Made by a program: the position numbers and the translations under genes. From CBDFKJ01 sp965248805 (GTDB lineage: Bacteria > Pseudomonadota > Alphaproteobacteria > UBA6615): a stretch of 64,000 nucleotides of DNA. A model generated the notes under the pieces. It was not told the DNA's origin and did no database searches. It saw only the letters and a program-made list of their open reading frames with translations. The stretch covers positions 1-64,000 of the forward strand of contig CBDFKJ010000004.1 in NCBI GenBank assembly GCA_965248805.1. The letters are read 5' to 3'. This document shows positions 23,854 to 33,054 of this stretch, in pieces (the stretch's first letter is position 1; each line of letters begins with the position of its first letter).

Positions 23854-24345
23854 TCAAGGGTCGTCAACTTCGACGCCGGCTTGCTCGCGCCATACCCACG
23901 GCGGCACAAACGCGGATTCCCACAGCCCGATCCCTTCCTCCCGGGCTGCGTCCTCCGCCGCAACGTACTCCTCGGTCTGGATTCGGCGCACCATCGCCCA
24001 GCCGGCGCGAATGAACATCTCGCTTAGATCCTGACCGCCGATCATACACTTTGCGAACACCCGAGCGTAAAAGTCGCGCTCGCCGACCTGATCGCATTGC
24101 ACCGGCTCGTTGGCGACCATGATCTCGAGCTGCCGGATGGATACGGCATGGCAGTCCCATTCCCGGCCGTTGAGATTACAGGCCTGTGGCCGCTCGACCG
24201 CCTCGACGCCGTACAACTTGATCCGTTGATCGTCGACGACGATCTTGTCGGCATCGATAACCCTCGCCATACCCTCAAAATCTGCCGCCGCGACCGGCGA
24301 AACGAGCAGGGCGAGGCCAAGAAGTGCCATTATAAATCTGTTCAT
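23854..24345 (-). CDS. Secreted thermonuclease (SNase)-like protein
   Basis: 163 aa from ATG 24345 with a cleavable signal peptide (MNRFIMALLGLALLVSPVAA). The nuclease domain has ARVIDADKIVVD (metal-binding Asp) and RIKLYGVEAVERPQ. The usual second catalytic Asp is Glu here and the next Glu is kept. The region RDFYARVFAKC contributes the last Arg. Either a weakened nuclease or a ligand-binding homologue. Monocistronic. Confidence 0.75.
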   Translation of the reverse strand: MNRFIMALLGLALLVSPVAAADFEGMARVIDADKIVVDDQRIKLYGVEAVERPQACNLNGREWDCHAVSIRQLEIMVANEPVQCDQVGERDFYARVFAKCMIGGQDLSEMFIRAGWAMVRRIQTEEYVAAEDAAREEGIGLWESAFVPPWVWREQAGVEVDDP

Positions 24346-24441
24346 GCCGCGCATTTCCCATTTTGTTTGCCAGTTGCCCATAGCTTAGGCACACGCGGCG
24401 TTGTGGGCAATACGCGGCGTCCGGCGGGTTGCCGCTGTCGG

Positions 24442-25212
24442 CTATTCGCCCTCGGCCAACTCGGCCAATGCTTCCGGCTGCGACAACTCCACAGCATTTC
24501 CGGGCAGCAGCCGGATGGCGCCGGAGGTCTTCAGCTGGGTAAATGTTCGGCTGACCGTTTCAGTCGTCAATCCCAGGTAGTCGGCGATGTCGGTCCGGCT
24601 CATGGGCAAGTGCACCGGTACCGCGGGCTCGCCGCGCCGTTCCTGGCGCCGCGACAGCTGCAGCAGGAACGAGGCGATGCGCTCGCGCGCGCTCTTGCGG
24701 CCCAGCAGTAGCATTTGATCCTGTGCCTGAACCAGCTCGCTCGACGCGTCCGAAAGCAGGCGCTTTTCCAGATGCGGCAACTGCCCCAACAATGTCTCGA
24801 ACCGGCCGCGCGGAAATCGACACAGCTTCACATCACCGACCGCCTCTGCGGAATAGGCGTACGTTTCGTTCATCGCCAGGCCGAGGAAATCGCCGGCAAA
24901 CAGGAACCCCGTGATCAGGCGGCGGCCGTCGGGCGGCAATTTGTAGACCTTGACCGTGCTCTCGGTAACGTTGAAGAGCGCGGCGGCAGGTTCGCCTTCG
25001 GAGACTATGGTCTGTCCCTGGTCCAGGCGCGTTGTGGCCGCGATCGACGCCAAGTCGGACAGCTCCCGGTCGTGCAACACGCTGCAGATAGCCAAGTCGC
25101 GGATCGAGCATGCCGCGCATGGCGGGATTGCACCAGCGTGAGGGCTGCGCGCGCGGGATTCGGCGGCAACGTTCTCTCGCTTTCCCGTCACAGATCCGCT
25201 CTCCTCTGCCAA
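24442..25212 (-). CDS. fnr: Crp/Fnr-family oxygen-responsive regulator
   Basis: 256 aa. The N-terminal cysteine cluster CAACSIRDLAIC together with Cys in VKLCRFPRG fits the four ligands of an FNR [4Fe-4S] sensor. The cyclic-nucleotide-binding fold has GEPAAALFNVTESTVKV, and the C-terminal helix-turn-helix has MSRTDIADYLGLTTETVSRT (recognition helix). It activates anaerobic and denitrification genes when oxygen is low. An FNR-type box (25261-25274) lies 49 bp upstream of the start, suggesting autoregulation. Confidence 0.88.
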   Translation of the reverse strand: MAEESGSVTGKRENVAAESRARSPHAGAIPPCAACSIRDLAICSVLHDRELSDLASIAATTRLDQGQTIVSEGEPAAALFNVTESTVKVYKLPPDGRRLITGFLFAGDFLGLAMNETYAYSAEAVGDVKLCRFPRGRFETLLGQLPHLEKRLLSDASSELVQAQDQMLLLGRKSARERIASFLLQLSRRQERRGEPAVPVHLPMSRTDIADYLGLTTETVSRTFTQLKTSGAIRLLPGNAVELSQPEALAELAEGE

Positions 25213-25260
25213 CCCGGTCGCGTCCGATGGCCCCGATCGCGATGCTGCGCCTTAATCACG

Positions 25261-25274
25261 TTGACCTACGTCAA
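25261..25274. promoter_or_regulatory. FNR/NNR-type box
   Basis: TTGACCTACGTCAA is a perfect dyad (TTGAC-N4-GTCAA), the consensus class for FNR/FixK/NNR proteins. It sits 49 bp upstream of the fnr start, a spacing that allows activation or repression of the regulator's own promoter. The other flank is now an IS630 copy. Confidence 0.75.
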
Positions 25275-25294
25275 CGCCCGCTCGCCGCCAAACG

Positions 25295-26146
25295 CTAGTG
25301 GATTGATTCCAACGTTTGGAACCCTCGGTTTCGGGCTGCGATGATGTCGTCGGGGTCGGCTTTCCATATGAATGGCTGTGGGTTGGCCGCATTGTATTCG
25401 CGGACGAAGCGGTTGATTGCGGCCTGGAGATCGACGACGGAATGGAAGACGCCGTGCTTGAGCCGCCGCCGGGTGAGTTTTGCGAAGAAGCCCTCGACGG
25501 CATTGAGCCACGAGCAGGAGGTCGGTGTGAAGTGGAAAGTCCAGCGCGGATGGCGGGCGAGCCAGGCGCGGACCTTGTCCTTGTTGTGCGCCGCGTAGTT
25601 GTCGACGATCGCGTGGATGGCCTTGTCCGCCGGCACCGTGCGCTCGATGCGGTTGAGGAAGCGGATGAACTCCTGATGGCGGTGGCGCTGCATGTTCTGG
25701 CCGATCACCGTTCCGTCCAGAACGTTGAGCGCCGCAAACAGCGTGGTCGTGCCGTGCCGTTTGTAGTCATGGTGCCGGCGCGTCCCTTCTTCATCGGCAG
25801 ACCGGCGGTCGAGCGCCTGGATCTGTGACTTCTCATCGATCGACAACACCACCGCATGGGCCGGCGGGTCGACATACAGGCCGACGATATCGGTGAGTTT
25901 CTCGGCGAAGGCAGGGTCGGTCGACAGCTTGAAGTTGCGCCAGCGGTGCGGGCTGAGACCGTGAGCCTTCCAGATCGCCTGCACCGTCGAGGCGGCAATA
26001 CCGGCCGCCCTGGCCATCGCGCGCAACGTCCAGTGGGTCGCCTCAAACGGCGGCGGTTGCTGCGTCAGGCGCACGATCTCGGCGACACGATCGAGCGGGA
26101 CCGGCGCCTTGCCGGTCGCATACCACAGCAAAATACGGAATCCCAA
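25295..26146 (-). pseudogene. IS630 transposase, N-terminally deleted (copy A)
   Basis: 283 aa frame with the DDE domain intact (VVLSIDEKSQIQALDR, then IHAIVDNYAAHNKDKV and the Glu-bearing SWLNAVEGFFAKLT). It lacks about 85 residues of the N-terminal HTH region of the full 360-aa protein. The stop TAG is contributed by the flank (TA of the duplication plus G), not by the element. Probably not transposition-competent alone. Confidence 0.85.
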
Positions 26147-26175
26147 TTCGGACTCTTTCGTTCCGATCCCTCCAC
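25298..26175 (-). mobile_element. IS630-type element, deleted copy A (878 bp)
   Basis: The termini are GTGGATTGAT and GTGGAGGGATCGGAACG (inverted repeats); target TA is duplicated at 25296-25297 and 26176-26177, with C before and G after, giving target CTAG. Compared with full-length copies (1134 bp) it lacks 256 bp covering the transposase N terminus. The same deletion is present in copy D at 44269, and both carry the variant end GTGGAGGGATCGG. Confidence 0.85.
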
Positions 26176-26236
26176 TAGCCTACTCAATTCCATTGCGAGA
26201 AGCCAACGACTCACCACTGCCCGCGCATGCCATAAT

Positions 26237-26482
26237 ATGACACACTTCCTCGCCGCCCCCCTTGACGAAACCAACATCGACCAAGCCTTTCCCCTGGTCC
26301 GATCTCTTCGCTCGAGCGTGCCGTTGGCACGTTGGCGGGATTACGCCTTGACTCTGGTATCGGGATCCGCGGACCGTGGCGGCGCGTTGGGCGTGCGCAA
26401 CGCTGGCGGGTATCTGCACGGACTGTGCACCTACAATGTCAGCGATGCCCCATGTCCAACGAGGTACCGGTGGTTCGCTTGA
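26237..26482 (+). pseudogene. Truncated N-acetyltransferase-like protein
   Basis: 81 codons. MTHFLAAPLDETNIDQAFPL and VRNAGGYLHGLCTYNV match the opening of GNAT-type acetyltransferases, but the remaining fold is missing. The frame ends inside the start of the methyltransferase gene at 26452. A frameshift or deletion near 26440 would explain the loss. Recognition is tentative. Confidence 0.45.
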
Positions 26483-27639
26483 GAGCAGGAAAGGACCGGC
26501 GGCTGCGCGCCGGTCATCCCTGGGTCTACGCCAACGAAGTCGACATGTCGCAAGCCACGCGCGGCTTGCCGCCTGGAAGCGTAGTACGGTTGATGGCCGG
26601 CGGCCAAGCCCTGGCGGTCGCGACGTTCAATCCACACACGCTGATCGCCGCGCGGGTGCTGAGCCGCTCCGCCGGCACCCGCATTGATGCCGAATTCCTT
26701 GCGTCGCGACTGACGCGCGCCATGTCGTTGCGCGAGCGGCTCTACCCTTCGCCCTTCTATCGTCTGGTGCATGCCGAGGCCGACGGCCTGCCGGGGATCG
26801 TCGCCGATCGCTTCGACGACGTCGCGGTCTTGCAGCTCAACAGCGCCGGCGCCGACCGGCTGACGGACGACATGCTCGCCGCCGTGGAGCGCGTGGTCGC
26901 GCCCAGCGCGATCGTGCTCCGCAACGACTCTCCGGCGCGCGAGGTAGAGGGGATCGAGCGCGCCGTGCGTGTCGCCAAGGGACAAATCGACGGTCCCATA
27001 CCTGTCGAGGAAAACGGCATCCGCTACTTCGCCGACGTGCTCGCGGGCCAAAAGACTGGATGGTTCTTCGATCAGCGCGACAACCGCCGCTTTGTCGCGG
27101 CGCTGTGCCGAGACCTGCATGTCCTCGATCTCTATTGCCACTCGGGTGGCTTCTCTATTGCCGCCGCCCATCACGGCGCCACCAGCGTTACCGCCGTCGA
27201 CAGCTCGCAGCCGGCGCTGGATCTGGGCGCCAAGGCTGCCGCAGCGAATGAAAAGGCCGGCCTGATCGCCTTTCAGCGCGACGACTGTTTTGAGCGCGCC
27301 CAGGCGCTCGTGGACGCCGGCGAACGCTACGGCGTCGTCATTGCCGACCCGCCGGCCTTCGCAAAGAGCAAGAAGCAACTCGGCGTCGGCAGCCGCGCCT
27401 ATCGCAAACTTGCACGACTGGCGGCGTCTCTGGTGGCGCCCGGCGGGTACCTGTTTCTGGCCTCGTGCTCGCACCCGGTGGACGCGGGCACGTTCGCGCA
27501 AATCGTGCGCGGCGGCGTCAGTGCCGCCGGTCGGACAGGCCGCATCCTGCGCACCGCCGGCGCTGCACCGGACCATCCGGTGCATCCACATCTTCCGGAA
27601 TCCGCCTACCTCAAAGGGGAGGTCTTGCAACTCGACTGA
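26452..27639 (+). CDS. Class I SAM-dependent rRNA methyltransferase (RlmI-like)
   Basis: 395 aa from ATG 26452. N-terminal PUA-like domain (RLRAGHPWVYANEV), then LVHAEADGLPGIVADRF, the SAM-binding motif VLDLYCHSGGFSIAA and the catalytic ADPPAFAKSKK. It resembles RlmI/RlmK-type enzymes that methylate cytidine in 23S rRNA. The exact base is not predictable here. The gene is intact beside a truncated acetyltransferase-like frame. Confidence 0.85.
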   Translation: MSNEVPVVRLRAGKDRRLRAGHPWVYANEVDMSQATRGLPPGSVVRLMAGGQALAVATFNPHTLIAARVLSRSAGTRIDAEFLASRLTRAMSLRERLYPSPFYRLVHAEADGLPGIVADRFDDVAVLQLNSAGADRLTDDMLAAVERVVAPSAIVLRNDSPAREVEGIERAVRVAKGQIDGPIPVEENGIRYFADVLAGQKTGWFFDQRDNRRFVAALCRDLHVLDLYCHSGGFSIAAAHHGATSVTAVDSSQPALDLGAKAAAANEKAGLIAFQRDDCFERAQALVDAGERYGVVIADPPAFAKSKKQLGVGSRAYRKLARLAASLVAPGGYLFLASCSHPVDAGTFAQIVRGGVSAAGRTGRILRTAGAAPDHPVHPHLPESAYLKGEVLQLD

Positions 27640-27700
27640 CCGACGTCGCCGCTGCCTGTTCGTCCCGGAATGCACCTCGGCGGCGGCGCGCAATGGTGGC

Positions 27701-29134
27701 TCAATCGCCTGCGATGCAATGCGATCCGTTGAGCGTCCGCGCCACGTCCAGCGGGAGGGTCAGGCGAAACTGCGTTCCGCGCTCGCTCGTCGAAACCAGC
27801 ACGATGTCGCCACCGTGAGCGCGCATGACGTCGCGCGCGATGGCCAGACCGAGGCCGGTGCCGCCTTGCCGCGCCGATCCGGCGAACGCCTCAAACAGGC
27901 TGTCCTGGGCGCGCCGCGGCAATCCCGGGCCGTTGTCGATGATGTCGATGGAGACTACGCCTTGGCCATTGGAGGCGCGCACACGGATGGCATCGGCGCC
28001 CGCCTCGACTGCATTGCGAGCCAGATTGGCAAACACGCGGTACAGCTGGTCGCGGTCAGCGTCGATCTTCAGTTCATCTTGGACCTCGCTTCGAACGGGA
28101 CACGGGCCCGGCCGCACGGCACTCAGGTCCTCGCCAACCTCGCGTACGAGACTGCTCAGCGGGAACTGGCTGCGATGCAATTGCGGGCCTTCTTCACGAG
28201 CAAAGTTCAACGTCTGGGCGCACAATGCGATGGCGCGATCGATCGACTGGATGAGCGGCGCGGCGATGCGCTTGACGGTGAGATCGTCGATCGTGGCCAG
28301 CCGATCCGACAGCAAGACCGCGGTCGAGAGGATGCCGCGCAGATCGTGGTTGATCTTCGCCACGGCCGAGCCGAGCGCCGCCAGGTGCTCCTTCTGCCGC
28401 AACGCAGCGCGCAGATCGTCCTGCATCTTGGTCAGCACCGTTTGCGCGGCGCCGATCTCATCGGTCCGCCGCGACGGCGGTACGCCGGCGCTCAGATCTT
28501 CGGGGTTTTGGGCGAACTGGGTCACGCCTTCGGTGATGCGCCGCATCGGCCGCACCAACAGCCGGTGGATCGCAACATAGACCAGCGCCGCCGTGAACAT
28601 GGAGATGATGACCGACAGCACCAGGATGTTGCGCGAGTATTCAAGCATCGCCGCGCGCAACGGCGCCTCATCGATCAGTACTTCGATCGTGACGTTGCTC
28701 TCCTTCGGCGACGGCCCCAGCACCCGCAGCACGCGGTCGCCGCCGACGGCCAGGGCCGCAAAAGCCTCCCATACGAGCATCGGCACGGTTCCCTCGCCCA
28801 AATGCTCCTCCAGGTCCATCGCCGGCAGGGAGTCCGACGCCAAGAGCAAACGCATCCCGGGCTGGTGCATGACGATGGCGTGGGCGCCGGCGTGGTCGAG
28901 CAGCTGACCCTTGAGCCGCTCGCTCACGATCTGATCGGGTGTCGCCTCCAGGGCAAGGATGGCCAGATGCGCCGCCGCGATGCGATCCTCCAACCACCCC
29001 TGCCGGAAATTGGCGATGGAAGGCACATAGATCAGCACCTCGGCCACCATGACGAAGAAGATGGTCAGCACCAGGAGCCGCATCGACAAGCTGCGACGTG
29101 CACTCGGCACCGGCGATGATGAAGCGCCAAACAT
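27701..29134 (-). CDS. Membrane sensor histidine kinase
   Basis: 477 aa. Two membrane helices (about 19-40 and 170-190) border a periplasmic sensor region, then a HAMP linker (RLLVRPMRRITEGVTQFAQ). The phosphoacceptor is in INHDLRGILS (HDLRG instead of HELRT), with N box NLARNAVEAGAD, G1 DNGPGLP and G2 GGTGLGLAIARD. No response regulator gene lies next to it, so it is an orphan in this window. The signal is unknown. Confidence 0.85.
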   Translation of the reverse strand: MFGASSSPVPSARRSLSMRLLVLTIFFVMVAEVLIYVPSIANFRQGWLEDRIAAAHLAILALEATPDQIVSERLKGQLLDHAGAHAIVMHQPGMRLLLASDSLPAMDLEEHLGEGTVPMLVWEAFAALAVGGDRVLRVLGPSPKESNVTIEVLIDEAPLRAAMLEYSRNILVLSVIISMFTAALVYVAIHRLLVRPMRRITEGVTQFAQNPEDLSAGVPPSRRTDEIGAAQTVLTKMQDDLRAALRQKEHLAALGSAVAKINHDLRGILSTAVLLSDRLATIDDLTVKRIAAPLIQSIDRAIALCAQTLNFAREEGPQLHRSQFPLSSLVREVGEDLSAVRPGPCPVRSEVQDELKIDADRDQLYRVFANLARNAVEAGADAIRVRASNGQGVVSIDIIDNGPGLPRRAQDSLFEAFAGSARQGGTGLGLAIARDVMRAHGGDIVLVSTSERGTQFRLTLPLDVARTLNGSHCIAGD

Positions 29135-29191
29135 GGGTCTAGGGTAGCAAATCCTACCTCGAGATGCATACTCGCGCGCGCAAGACCGATC

Positions 29192-30613
29192 TCAGCCCAG
29201 CCGGGCCAGCAGGCGCACGAGTTTGCGCATTCGCTCGGAAAAGAGCCTGGGCGCGTAGAAGGCGCCCGCAACGCGCTTGTTGATCTCGCCCAGCGTCGGA
29301 TAGGGCACGATCAGGCCCGCCATCGTCGACAAGCGCAGGCGCTTGTCAATCGCCAGTATCCACGGCTGCAGCAACTCTCCCGCGTGGAGGCCGACGATGC
29401 CGGCGCCCAACACCCGGCCGCGCCGGTCGGCAACGAGCTTGATCAAGCCTTCCGTCGCCTGTTCGGCTCGCGCCCGGTCGTTGTCGGCGAGCGGCCAGCG
29501 CTCGACCCGCACGCCGGGATACCGCTCTCTCGCGGTCGCTTCGGTCATGCCGACATTCGCCAGCTCGGGGTCGGTGTACGTCACCCACGGCATGGCATGT
29601 CTGTCGGCCCGGGCGGGCAGTCGGAACAAGGCGTTGCGCAGCACGATCCCGGCATGGTGAGCGGCCATGTGCGTGAACTGCGGCCCACCGGCGACGTCGC
29701 CGATGGCATAGGCGTAGCGATTGCTGGTGCGGAGCCGCGCATCGACTGTGATCCCCCTCGGCGTGTAGGCGATGCCCGCCACCTCCAGGTCTAGGCCGTC
29801 GACCACCGCGCGCCGGCCCGTCGCTACCAGCAGGTGGCTGCCCCGTATCGATGCGTCGGGACCGGCAAGGCTCAACTCGACGCCGTCCTCGCTTGCCGCC
29901 ACGCACTCGACGCTGGCGCCCTCGCGCAGGCGCACGCCTTCTGCGGTCAGCCGCGTGCGCACGACCTCGACCAATTCCGGATCGTCCTTCGACAGGATGC
30001 GGTCGGCCTCCAGGACCGTGACGTCGCTGCCGAGCCGGCGGTGGGCCTGGGCCATCTCGGCGCCAATCGGGCCGCCGCCGATAATAACCAAGTGGGCCGG
30101 CCGTTCGGCGTTGTCGAAGATCGTCTCGTTGGTGAGGAACGGCACGGTGTCCAGCCCCGGGATCGGCGGTACGGCGGCGACCGAGCCGGTCGCCACAACG
30201 ACACGCCGCGCGGCCACGCGGGTGCCATCTTCGGCGATCAATTCACGGCCCCCGGTGAAGCGGGCCGACTGCTGGATCACGCGCACGCCTAGCCCTTCGA
30301 AGCGCGCGACCGAATCGTGCGGCTCGATAGCGGCGATGACGGCCCGCACATGGTCGCGGACCTGGGCGAAACGGACCTCCGGCTCTGGCGCCACCACGCC
30401 GAAGCGCTCGGCGCGGCGGATCGTGTCGGCGGCGCGCGCGGCGGCCAGCAGAGCCTTCGACGGCACGCACCCGTAGTGCAGGCAGTCGCCGCCCATCTTG
30501 CCGCGTTCGAACAGGACCGTGCGTGCGCCCATCTGCGCCGCGCCGGCGGCGACCGCGAGACCGGCGGCGCCGCCGCCAATCACGCACAGGTCGCAGGTCA
30601 GAGGTTCAGCCAT
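29192..30613 (-). CDS. FAD-dependent disulfide oxidoreductase
   Basis: 473 aa from ATG 30613. FAD-binding GGGAAGLAVAAGAAQMG, redox-active Cys pair in GGDCLHYGCVPSKALL, NAD(P)-binding GGGPIGAEMAQAHRRLG, FAD site YAIGDVAGGPQFTH and a C-terminal dimer region (HAGELLQPWIL). It belongs with dihydrolipoamide dehydrogenase and mercuric reductase-like proteins, but has no N-terminal metal-binding domain. It overlaps the TVP38-like gene by 8 bp. Substrate unknown. Confidence 0.85.
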   Translation of the reverse strand: MAEPLTCDLCVIGGGAAGLAVAAGAAQMGARTVLFERGKMGGDCLHYGCVPSKALLAAARAADTIRRAERFGVVAPEPEVRFAQVRDHVRAVIAAIEPHDSVARFEGLGVRVIQQSARFTGGRELIAEDGTRVAARRVVVATGSVAAVPPIPGLDTVPFLTNETIFDNAERPAHLVIIGGGPIGAEMAQAHRRLGSDVTVLEADRILSKDDPELVEVVRTRLTAEGVRLREGASVECVAASEDGVELSLAGPDASIRGSHLLVATGRRAVVDGLDLEVAGIAYTPRGITVDARLRTSNRYAYAIGDVAGGPQFTHMAAHHAGIVLRNALFRLPARADRHAMPWVTYTDPELANVGMTEATARERYPGVRVERWPLADNDRARAEQATEGLIKLVADRRGRVLGAGIVGLHAGELLQPWILAIDKRLRLSTMAGLIVPYPTLGEINKRVAGAFYAPRLFSERMRKLVRLLARLG

Positions 30614-31349
30614 GTCCCGTGCCGGCCATGCGACGACGCCAGCGTCGGTAGATGATCGGCAGGGCCGACAGCGCCGCCAGGGCGACCAGCGGTCCGAACA
30701 CTTGCGGCTCGAAGATGACACCCAAATCGGGCTCGCCACCGGCCATCAACAGCTGGCCGATTCCGCTGCCGACCCAGGCATAGACCGCGGTCCCCGGGAT
30801 GATGCCGAAGAATGTCGCCAGTACATACACGCGCAGCGGCACGCCGAGGAACGCCGGCGCCAGATTGACCAGCCAGAAGGGGAACAGCGGGATCAGTCGC
30901 AAGATGAGCAGATAGTTCAGCGCGTTGGTTTGAAATCCCTTCTCCATGCGTTGCATGAAGGGTCCGGCGCGGGCGCGCAGTGGATCGCCGAGGGCGGTCT
31001 TGGCCACCAGAAACAAGAGGGTCGCCCCGATCGTCGCACTCACAACGACGCAGGCCGTCGTCACTACGGTGCCGAACAGAAAGCCGCCGGCGATTGTCAT
31101 GACCGCCCCGCCGGGAAGCGATAGCAGCACGACCAACACGTACACGATGCTGAAGACCAGCGCCGCAAGGACCGCGTGTTCGGCAACTATGTTCGCCAGT
31201 TCGGCGTGATGTTGGCGCAGGACCTCCCAGTCGAGGTAGTCATCCAGCCCGAAGGCGAAGAACGCAAAGAACCCGCACACAACGAGCGCCAGCGGAACCC
31301 ACCGTCGCCAGTGGCTTTTCGATGCTCTTTCGACTCCGCCATCAGCCAT
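30606..31349 (-). CDS. TVP38/TMEM64 (VTT) family membrane protein
   Basis: 247 aa from ATG 31349 with about six helices. Core motifs are GGAVMTIAGGFLFGTV, LLILRLIPLFPFWLVNLAPA and TFFGIIPGTAVYAWVGSGIG, typical of the VTT/DedA-like family. These proteins have been linked to lipid scrambling or transport. The pairing with a flavin disulfide reductase recurs in bacteria, the reductase probably acting with the membrane partner. A longer in-frame start exists but adds low-quality sequence. Confidence 0.85.
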   Translation of the reverse strand: MADGGVERASKSHWRRWVPLALVVCGFFAFFAFGLDDYLDWEVLRQHHAELANIVAEHAVLAALVFSIVYVLVVLLSLPGGAVMTIAGGFLFGTVVTTACVVVSATIGATLLFLVAKTALGDPLRARAGPFMQRMEKGFQTNALNYLLILRLIPLFPFWLVNLAPAFLGVPLRVYVLATFFGIIPGTAVYAWVGSGIGQLLMAGGEPDLGVIFEPQVFGPLVALAALSALPIIYRRWRRRMAGTGHG

Positions 31350-31715
31350 GGGAATTCCGGTGTGACGCCCGGGCGCGTCGCCCGGCTCGATTGCCGCGTG
31401 CGTGCACTGCCACAAGGGCAGCGGCGCATCAATACCGCATGCACTCAATAAGTCGCGACGGCGGGCCGCTGGATGGCAACAGACGCGCCGGTTCGCCTGA
31501 CGGCCGTCCTCCACCCGACCCATTCTTCGCTTGATATGTCAGATTGGTATCGTAACTTATTGTGCTAGAGCAATGAATCTCTCTCACATTGCGCACTCCG
31601 AGCAGACGCAATGGGCGACAAAAAAGCCCGCAAATCATATAAAGACATCTTTATATTTTGATGTCGCGATGCTATATCGCGGCGAGTCCACCACCGACGC
31701 ACCCGGGAGCCCGCC
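31350..31715. other. Divergent intergenic region upstream of ahcY
   Basis: No convincing gene. It holds the palindrome at 31637-31656, a possible -10 (TATATC near 31674) and a second dyad CGCGAT/ATCGCG at 31665-31681. The motif spacing fits an ahcY promoter with an operator just upstream. Confidence 0.5.
31637..31656. promoter_or_regulatory. 20-bp palindromic operator upstream of ahcY
   Basis: ATATAAAGACATCTTTATAT has perfect 8-bp arms (ATATAAAG/CTTTATAT) around ACAT. It lies 60 bp before ATG 31716. It resembles ATAAAGATATCTTTAT-type sites recognised by ArsR-family SAH/SAM regulators (SahR or related) in alphaproteobacteria, which control ahcY and methionine genes. That link is by recollection of the motif class, and no regulator gene is adjacent. 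Confidence 0.6.
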
Positions 31716-33026
31716 ATGACCGTCGTCCGCAAGCAGGCATCGACCGACTACAAGGTCGCTGACATCACCCTCGCCGAATGGGGCCGCAAGGAAGTCGCAA
31801 TCGCCGAGACCGAGATGCCGGGCCTGATGGCCTTGCGCAAGGAATATGCCGGTCAGGAGCCGTTGCAGGGCGCCCGCATCGCCGGCTGCCTGCATATGAC
31901 CATCCAGACCGCGGTGCTGATCGAGACCCTGATCGATCTGGGTGCGGAGGTGCGGTGGTCGTCATGCAACATCTTCTCGACCCAGGATCATGCCGCCTCG
32001 GCCATGGCCGCCGCCGGCGTGCCGGTGTTCGCCTGGAAGGGTGAAACGGAGGAAGAATTCTGGTGGTGCATCGACCAGACCATCATCGGGCCGGGCGATT
32101 GGCGGCCTAACCTGCTGCTCGACGATGGCGGCGATCTGACCAAGGTCATGCACGACAAGTTCCCGGAGCTGATGGGCGACGTGCGTGGACTGTCGGAAGA
32201 GACGACGACCGGCGTCCATCGCCTTTATCAGATGGCAGGCGAGGACAAGCTCCTGGTGCCGGCGATCAACGTCAATGACTCGGTCACCAAGTCGAAGTTT
32301 GACAACCTCTACGGCTGCCGCGAGAGCCTGATCGACGGCCTGAAGCGCGGCACCGACGTGATGATCGCCGGCAAGATCGCCGTTGTGTGCGGCTATGGCG
32401 ATGTCGGCAAGGGCTGTGCGGTCAGCCTGCGCGGCCAGGGCGCACGCGTGCTGGTCTGCGAGGTCGACCCGATCTGCGCGCTACAGGCCGCGATGGAGGG
32501 CTACCAGGTCGTGACCATGGAAGACGCCGCACCCATCGGCGACATCTTCATCACCGCCACCGGCAACACCGATGTCATCACGATCGAGCACATGCGCACC
32601 ATGCGCGACCGCGCCATCGTCGCCAATATCGGCCATTTCGACGCCGAAATTCAGATCAACGCGCTGCGCAACTATCGGTGGCACAACGTCAAGCCGCAGG
32701 TCGACGAGATCGAGTTCCCGGACGGCAAGCGGCTGATCGTGCTGGCCGAGGGCCGCTTGGTGAACCTCGGCTGCGCCACCGGCCATCCCAGCTTCGTGAT
32801 GAGCGCGTCGTTCACCAATCAAGTGTTGGCCCAGATCGAGCTATGGCAAAACGCGGGAGACTATGAGCGGCGTGTCTACGTGCTGCCGAAGCATCTGGAC
32901 GAAAAGGTCGCGCGCCTGCATCTCGACAAGCTCGGCGTCAAATTGACCCAACTGAGCAAGGAACAGGCGGCCTATATAGACGTCCCGGTTGAGGGACCCT
33001 ACAAGCCCGACTTCTATCGCTATTGA
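31716..33026 (+). CDS. ahcY: Adenosylhomocysteinase
   Basis: 436 aa. Typical features: LHMTIQTAVLIETLIDLGAE, WSSCNIFSTQDHAA, the NAD-binding GYGDVGKGCAVSLRGQGA, TATGNTDVITIEHM and the C-terminal KLTQLSKEQAAYIDVPVEGP. It hydrolyses S-adenosylhomocysteine to adenosine and homocysteine, with NAD tightly bound. It recycles the product of all SAM-dependent methylations. The palindromic site just upstream suggests control by SAH or SAM. Confidence 0.95.
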   Translation: MTVVRKQASTDYKVADITLAEWGRKEVAIAETEMPGLMALRKEYAGQEPLQGARIAGCLHMTIQTAVLIETLIDLGAEVRWSSCNIFSTQDHAASAMAAAGVPVFAWKGETEEEFWWCIDQTIIGPGDWRPNLLLDDGGDLTKVMHDKFPELMGDVRGLSEETTTGVHRLYQMAGEDKLLVPAINVNDSVTKSKFDNLYGCRESLIDGLKRGTDVMIAGKIAVVCGYGDVGKGCAVSLRGQGARVLVCEVDPICALQAAMEGYQVVTMEDAAPIGDIFITATGNTDVITIEHMRTMRDRAIVANIGHFDAEIQINALRNYRWHNVKPQVDEIEFPDGKRLIVLAEGRLVNLGCATGHPSFVMSASFTNQVLAQIELWQNAGDYERRVYVLPKHLDEKVARLHLDKLGVKLTQLSKEQAAYIDVPVEGPYKPDFYRY

Positions 33027-33054
33027 TTGCGTGCCGGGAGCACGCGGCGGAGGA

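Noticed and set aside
23475..23963. 162-aa reverse frame between the nuclease and TolQ genes
   Set aside because: Overlaps the nuclease gene end and has shadow-like composition without motifs.
25316..25828. Forward 170-aa frame antisense to IS630 (also at 41673, 37196 and 44548)
   Set aside because: It recurs in every IS630 copy because it is the complement of the transposase; no protein family is recognised.
27290..29119. 609-aa forward frame over the histidine kinase
   Set aside because: Antisense to kinase motifs; composition rich in Arg/His with no domain.
31560..31716. SAH riboswitch upstream of ahcY
   Set aside because: The characteristic purine-rich core and pseudoknot strands are not present; the palindrome is better explained as a protein operator.
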